Part shown: positions 58,668 to 64,000 of the stretch, in pieces
How positions within the stretch are numbered: position 1 is the first letter of the stretch
Layout of the letters: the number at the start of each line of letters is the position of its first letter
NCBI RefSeq assembly: GCF_000182565.1
Contig: NW_015971546.1
Coordinates: 62,001-126,000 of the forward strand
Direction: 5' to 3'
Length of the DNA stretch: 64,000 nt
From: Spizellomyces punctatus DAOM BR117
Lineage: Eukaryota; Chytridiomycota; Chytridiomycetes; Spizellomycetales; Spizellomycetaceae
Notes under the pieces: model-generated
What the model was told of the DNA's origin: nothing
The model's input: only the letters and a program-made list of their open reading frames with translations
Database searches by the model: none
Position numbers and translations under genes: made by a program

Positions 58668-60995
58668 TCATGAATCTATTTCCGTTCGGCAGCTGCATTC
58701 CCGAGGAGAGGAGTCATTGAGCACAGCATTCTAGCGAGGAATGCGACATTCAAAACTTACATGGGACAGGTTGAGTGGTCTTTCAGCCATCGGTCAATGC
58801 ACTTCAACAGGTCCAGATGAGTTACAAGGGACAATTGGCACTAAACAGACAGACAGGCAAACCTCGTCATGAAACCAATGTGCACATGGTGTGCCCTTCA
58901 ATGAATCTCCCGCATCATACTCGCTCAGGCAAACCGTGCATCTATTTGGGAAAACGTGTTAAATGAATCACGCAGCGGGCGGGCAACTAGTAATGATACC
59001 TACTTTGCCTCCTCCGCGGACATGCTTCCTGGCTTGTACTTTTTACGTGGAAGTGACTCCACTAAATGACGCGATAGACCTTTGGGTTTCGCTGCACCAA
59101 TGCGTTCGCTGAGTGCCAGTAGAGCCTGGGAACCAATTATGTCTCACAACAATGTTGACCAAGATTTGCAAACGGAAATGTACCTCGTAACTGGTATCTA
59201 ACTCTTCGTCAGGCAAATAATTTTCAGGATTAGATGCCAACCCGTCCCTAGAAAGAGAAGTTGGTTTATGTCCACAGTACATCCATCATGACCAGTTTTA
59301 CTCACATGAGGTTTGGGATCATATCAGCGCCCAATTGTTCAGCGAGTTCATATGCCATAAGTAAGTCCATGTCGACATCTGCATTTCTCATGTTCTCTCG
59401 CCATCTAGGTCTGGCTTGTCGTCGGCGAATAGATCCACGTGCTAGGTTGTCCGCCTGGACCCCGATTGCTCTCAGCTGCTCCATGGAAGCATTCTATGTT
59501 GAAGATCACATTAGCCAAACAAAAAGTTTCATTGGAATGAGGTAAGAGAGAGCAATCCCGTACAAAGTTTGGAGGCTGTAAAGCTCCGTATTCTTCTTCT
59601 TGCAGCATGCGTGCCAAATCCTCGTCAGACATTGTACGTGGAGAGGAAGGTCGTCGAGGTTCCGTGGGAGTAGATCCTCTGGAGTGGGCAGCGACTGCTC
59701 GACGTGGGGCCTCGGAGAGTACACGGCCTCCCAAAGTCTGAGGTAGCCTCTAAATGAAAAGGGAAGTGTTAATCATAACAAAGAACATGCCCTGTAATGG
59801 TTATTAGGAAGTGTACCGAATTGCTTGCAGCAGTTTGCCGATTCGCGCTGAGTGGCAGCGGAATGCTCCCTGGCTCGTCGTCGTTCGTGCTGGATGATGC
59901 TGTTATATGGACAGACGATGGCCGAGTGCCGAAGGAACCAAGGGCCGAAAGGGCACCTCTCGCCTCTGGCTGTGTTCTACGAGAGCTCTGTATCGTACGG
60001 CTGGAACTGGCGTTCGCATGGTCAGGTTCTTCCAGTTCGCCCCATAATGCCCGCGCTCGTTGTGTTCTTGATCCCGCTCCTGACGATGAGCCATTGATTC
60101 TAAATGTTGACGAAGATGTCGTAGGTACAGTCGAACTTGAGCCGATAGCTGATGTTCCAGGACTCGTCAGGTCAATCACATCATTTAGGCGCGTTGTATT
60201 GATGGCTGTCCGGGAAGGATCGGGAGTCAAAGAAGATGAACTACCAGCGTCCGGTTTCCGCTTACGTTTTCTCCCCGGTGACCTGTTGGAATCATCTGAA
60301 TCAGTCGACCTGATGTCAGAAGTGTTGCTGCTTTCGATGGCTGTGGACAAACTTCGGCTCGAACTCCCAGGGTACCGGGCCGATGTCACAGCGCCGCCGT
60401 TGCAACGCTGCGACAAACCTGCCCTCTTTTCATGACGACTGGTTGTTGATGACACGGGAGCCCGATCATCTTTAAGGATAGCACCATGATCCATGGAGTG
60501 GCCCGAAGACGCGGACGCTGCTCTTGAATGCTCTATACTAGACGGTTCCCACACACTGGGCCCTTCCAAAAAGAATTGAAGTGCAGGATCTCTAAAGTTG
60601 GACTGACCGAGCCGATGCGACCCGCTTGTAGAATGGCCCTTGGATCTATTACCCAAGTAAAATCCTGGCGACTGAAGATCGTCCGACTCATTTCCGCTAA
60701 GGTGTGCTGTTCTCCGTTGTTCAGGTGTGTGAGAAGGACCAGCGTCTGACGACATCGGCCGCACTGTCGCAGCAGACCGGCAAGACGCTGCAGGCCCGCG
60801 CCTACTTGGAATTCCCGCAGTCTCTGGGTCACTCGCAGCTCTCCTCTCAGACTCTGTCTCGAGTAAATGATAATGATCAGAACGTTTCCCTGACGTTCTC
60901 GCTTTGGGAAGTCCGTCGTCGCTCAGGCTATCTTCGTCCAGTATCGATGCTCCTCTTGAGGTTCGCTGAGATTCATAGGCGCTGTCAACACTCAT
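58668..60995 (-). CDS. RING-H2 E3 ubiquitin ligase with long Ser-rich N-terminus
   Basis: A multi-exon gene of about 600 residues. The first exon encodes about 395 residues rich in Ser, Thr, Arg and Gly, with a basic GRKRKRKP patch (possible nuclear signal) followed by a DVIDLTSPG stretch that looks like a SUMO-interacting motif. Later exons give DEDLARMLQEEEYGA and short helical segments. The RING-H2 finger is split over the last three exons: CTVCLSEYDAGDSLKGTPCA, HWFHDE, then CIDRWLKDHSTCPICRTEI, with C3H2C3 spacing intact. The protein ends three residues later. The layout, a disordered front with a terminal RING-H2, is like RLIM/Arkadia-type ligases; SUMO-targeted activity is an inference. 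Confidence 0.85.
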
Positions 60996-61463
60996 GGTCC
61001 AGTCAGGCCAACGCTGTTGCTGGTGAATGGAATTCGGAGTCCTATCTTTCAATCTTCCGCTTCTGCTCCACTTCAAGTGAAAATGGAATTTGGTTGTCAA
61101 TGTTTGTCACTGATGGAACCTTGCAAGCCCAAGGGTGGAGACACCTGTTTGGGCACCTGAGGTCCACACTGGAAAACGCGCAAGTGGTTTGGAAAATTGG
61201 ACAGCACTGGCTTACTAAGCACGATCGGCAACGTTTTGTCACTTTACATGTTGCTTCCATTCATCCATCAATTGGAGCCTGTTACGCATTAGATACCTCA
61301 TCTCTTGCGTCTGACGGCCATCAGCGGGGCTTGATGGACGGAGAATGACGTCGAGAGTTGGCCAAGTGTCAAAAAGAAACATTACCCCTATGGGCTCTTG
61401 CAGGATGCCCTGAAAGCTTGCAATGTTGAAAATACTCTACTGAAACTACCCAAAACTAAGATC
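60996..61463. other. Intergenic, between RING ligase start and ERV46 3' end
   Basis: About 470 bases. The large + frame running 60704-61348 is mostly antisense to the RING gene and has no support. The RING gene promoter is expected here. Confidence 0.45.
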
Positions 61464-63049
61464 TCAGCTAGCCTTCCCAAGATCTAGCTTCCGCTTAAAT
61501 GTCTTCTCAGCGGTATATATGAATGAATCTACAATTCCAGCAACAGTAAAGACTCCGCCAACCACCGCGCACACGTCCGTAAGGAAGTGTGAGAATGGCT
61601 TTTGATACTCTGTGTAGGTCACGAGCATAGGAGAGATGTCGTAATTGAAAAAAATGCCTGCAATTATGTCGGAGTGAGTGACATAGTGGTTTGCAGAGCT
61701 GGCAGTCAAAGGGCGGGCGCACCTGGTAACCCTCCACCACCTGTTCTCGGTGTTGTATCCCGCTCGTGTTCGGTCGCCGAGAATTGATTGGTATGTATTA
61801 CAGTACCGTTCATATAATTGAACCTTGTGCTGACTACTTTGATATAGTACTGGAACATAAAGTACTCTGTTGTGTGTTAAGGTGTGCTGTATTGACGACC
61901 TACTAGCAAATTGTGATGGCACCCACCCCCTTTGGTCTCCTTCGATACTCCGTCCAAAGGATTAGCGAAATCCACCTGTCTTCCAAATGATAGCGAATGA
62001 ATAGTATGGGTGAATTGGAATTTGTGATCCTTAAGGTACGGCGCAAGATCGTGCACATGCATATGGCTTTGCGAAAAGCTTTTCCCGGGAGCAAGGTGAA
62101 CGTTTCCTGCCACTTTGTTTACTTGCAAATGCCCCCAAACGTTACATCCCTCTTTGGATTGATTGGCAATCTTGTCAGCCCAGCCCTCGTTGATGCACTG
62201 TTAACGATATGAAGACCAGTTCAGATCGAAAGCGCCTCAGTAGCAAGACCAATAGCGTGCATGCACCGTTGTACTGACCTGTTCCACTTTCTCTGCCGCA
62301 AAGGCCCAGCCCATTTCCGCATAAGCCTTTTGCACGTCCTCACATGAGTTACAGCATCCGCTTTCAGGAGCCTTTGCGTTATAGCAGCTTCCACAGTACG
62401 CTGGATCTTTTGCCTTTGCCACCGCCCCGGATAGCCCCTTGGTACTGTCTCCGATCTCTGGACGAGTCAACCTTGTTTGTGAATCAGGTATAACGAAGAA
62501 TTGCTCATCGTATTAACTTACGCCCTTTTTCTGCGTCAATCTTATTCCCTTTTTCGTCCAGACGTACTTTATAAATAGTGGACGCTATATCGTTCTGGTG
62601 CTCTCCCGCCACGTCCATAACATCCATGCTCAGCACTGTATAGCAATGATGAATGAGGATACTGTGGAAGTCAAGGTTACAACCAGTATGCCCTACGCAC
62701 AGTAGCATGGTACTCGAGGCACTGTAATGTTCAAATTGATCCATAGCTTCTCTTTGCGGGCTTTGTCGACCTCAATGCTCGGTTGCAGAGTCACAGACCG
62801 CCAGTCAATAAACTCGGAGAAAAGCAGCAGCGTTATTACAATCGCGCTAGCCAGTGTCACTGTAGAAAGGTTTTGTTGCTTGAGCCTTTGCATCAACCGC
62901 CTCCTGAACAAGCGTTACAAACCCGCCGCCCCTGATGCTGTCTTTACTCGAAAATCTTCAATTGGCTTCGCGTATGCATCAAAGTCTTTTAGTTTGTCCA
63001 GTAAGTTACCGGAGCTTACAGCTGTACTGGTTCGTCTCCTAAGGGACAT
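61464..63049 (-). CDS. ERV46: ER-Golgi cargo receptor ERV46/ERGIC3
   Basis: A multi-exon gene. The N-terminus MSLRRRTSTAV leads to LLDKLKDFDAYAKPIEDFRV, KTASGAAVTLASAIVITLLL (first membrane helix, across a junction) and FSEFIDWRSVTLQPSIEVD. The luminal part carries the ERGIC-family segments LNITVPRVPC, LSMDVMDVAGEHQNDI, a Cys-rich loop (YCGSCYNA, CCNSCEDVQKAYAEMGWAF) and VAGNVHLAPGKSFSQSHMHV. The second helix follows FSHFLTDVCAVVGGVFTVAG, and the tail is FKRKLDLGKAS. Two helices with a large luminal domain match ERV46/ERGIC3, which cycles in COPII and COPI vesicles with ERV41. The start at 63049 was preferred over an in-frame ATG at 63115. Confidence 0.93.
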
Positions 63050-63515
63050 GTTGACGACTGCAGCGGGCGGAGATGGAGATGGCAGCGCATTCGAGTAGAG
63101 AGCGTTTGAAACCACGATAGGCCCTTGACTGTGCCACTCGCCGAATTCTGGAATTACTTCAAGAACTTCAACTAGTATCTATCATTTTATGCAACTATGC
63201 ACTTTTCAATATCACTGGCATACGGTGTCCCTTTATATTATGGATCACCAGCTACTAATGAGAGTAGCTGCATTTCTTAACCAACATCAGCGTACGATCT
63301 ACAGAGTAGACCGTATGATAAACTTGGGTCCCCGCTGTCAGTAGGCCAGTGAAACAGATCCGGCCATCTGTGGTCATTAGTATCATGTTCAATAACATTG
63401 GCAGGGGTCTCTCCTAACAGCTCGCTGGTAAGCCAATATAGAGAGCCATACGTTAGCGAGCAAAGATGCTCGAGCGTAGCAGTGATGCACCTGTTGGAAA
63501 AGCCCGGGAGTAAAT
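63050..63515. other. Intergenic, upstream of ERV46
   Basis: About 465 bases with no supported gene on either strand. Confidence 0.5.
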
Positions 63516-64000
63516 TTACTTTGTCCGGCCATCGTTCAAACTACGAGAGTTTAAAGTTCGAAGCGATATATGGCTGTGCCACTGGCGGACAATTGAAGAA
63601 GTCTGTGCCACATCCGCGGCTGGCTCGTCCTTTGTCGTCTTGCACTGCCTTGACATGTGCCAAGATGGCCACGATAGATGGGGAGAGAGGCATGAATAGC
63701 CTGCAGAGGTACTCTTCCAATGGCTGATATGAAAAGTCCAAGGAGTTTGCAGTGTTCCTTACCATATATGTTCCACCCGTAGTGATGAAAGACTCCTTGC
63801 CCCACCGTTACCTCCACGAGCAGCGAACCGACAAGAAACCGACTGGATATCGGAGAGTACGTTATTGTCACCTCCGTACTTTGCAGATGAAGACGCTTAC
63901 CCAGCCCTATACAGCGGCCCCACAAGATAGAATATGCATACTTCGCGACTTTTTGAAAGGACAGCCAGACTACAATATTCGAGTCTTTGTCCTCCGCCAC
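63516..64000 (-). CDS. C-terminal part of an unrecognised gene, cut by the window edge
   Basis: The frame enters from the right edge (VAEDKDSNIVVWLSFQKVAK) and stays open to GWNIYG, where a GTAAGG donor (about 63762) and a CTCTGCAG acceptor join it to YSCLSPHLSW. The frame ends DGRTK at 63516. The readable part is about 120 residues, moderately hydrophobic, with no motif I recognise. An alternative donor GTAAGC lies near 63898. The 5' end is outside the window. Confidence 0.4.

Noticed and set aside
60704..61348. 214-codon open frame on the + strand
   Set aside because: Mostly antisense to the long first exon of the RING ligase, whose low-complexity Ser-rich coding readily leaves the opposite strand open.
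1..64000. Transposons, CRISPR arrays, rRNA or viral inserts
   Set aside because: No reverse transcriptase, transposase, long terminal repeats, regularly spaced repeats or rRNA core sequences were noticed on either strand.

Overview
This is a gene-dense nuclear segment of a eukaryote with short spliceosomal introns (mostly 40-160 bp), small intergenic spaces, and genes on both strands. The gene content points to a zoosporic (flagellated) early-diverging fungus, most likely a chytrid. It has a recognisable intraflagellar-transport subunit (IFT121/WDR35) and a TMEM237-like ciliary transition-zone protein only about 1.6 kb apart, next to ordinary opisthokont housekeeping genes. The lineage call is an inference from gene content; no marker gene fixes the species.

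Layout. 0-7 kb: an ILKAP-like PP2C phosphatase, a kinesin motor protein, and glutamate-cysteine ligase. 8-19 kb: a small SANT/Myb-like protein, a secreted GH13 alpha-amylase, a short-chain dehydrogenase, a putative 7-TM protein, a Nudix hydrolase, a tRNA-Arg(UCG), and a ten-exon cytochrome P450 with an N-terminus resembling a mitochondrial presequence. 19-28.5 kb: gene-poor stretches around two proteins I do not recognise, then a coiled-coil/SH3 protein. 28.5-42 kb: the splicing factor PRP6, a putative HEWAH zinc protease divergent from the TMEM237-like gene, a sepiapterin/benzil-reductase-like SDR, and IFT121, which contains a 100-N assembly gap and an adjacent frameshift. 42-51 kb: a 3 kb stretch with one candidate 57-residue spliced ORF, then NDC80, a Golgi-type glycosyltransferase and an E2F transcription factor. 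53-64 kb: an MT-A70-family methyltransferase-like protein, the Rag/Gtr1 GTPase, WDR83, a RING-H2 E3 ligase, an ERV46/ERGIC3 cargo receptor and a truncated gene at the right edge.

For twelve multi-exon genes I worked out exon junctions by hand. In each the summed exon length is divisible by three and the reading frame is continuous, which supports the models. The most notable gene is at 53399-55384: ten small exons rebuild a 453-residue MT-A70-type protein in which an NPPF tetrapeptide sits where DPPW (METTL3/METTL4/MTA1) or EPPL (METTL14) would be. Adenine methylation of DNA is known to be abundant in early-diverging fungi, and MT-A70 enzymes are the leading candidates for making it, so this gene deserves attention.

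Functional themes are cilium assembly (IFT121, TMEM237), mitosis and cell cycle (NDC80, E2F, a kinesin), nutrient signalling (Gtr1), secretory traffic (ERV46, glycosyltransferase, amylase), RNA/DNA processing (PRP6, WDR83, MT-A70) and redox metabolism (GCL, P450, SDRs). Several pairs are divergent with 130-300 bp between start codons, implying shared promoters.
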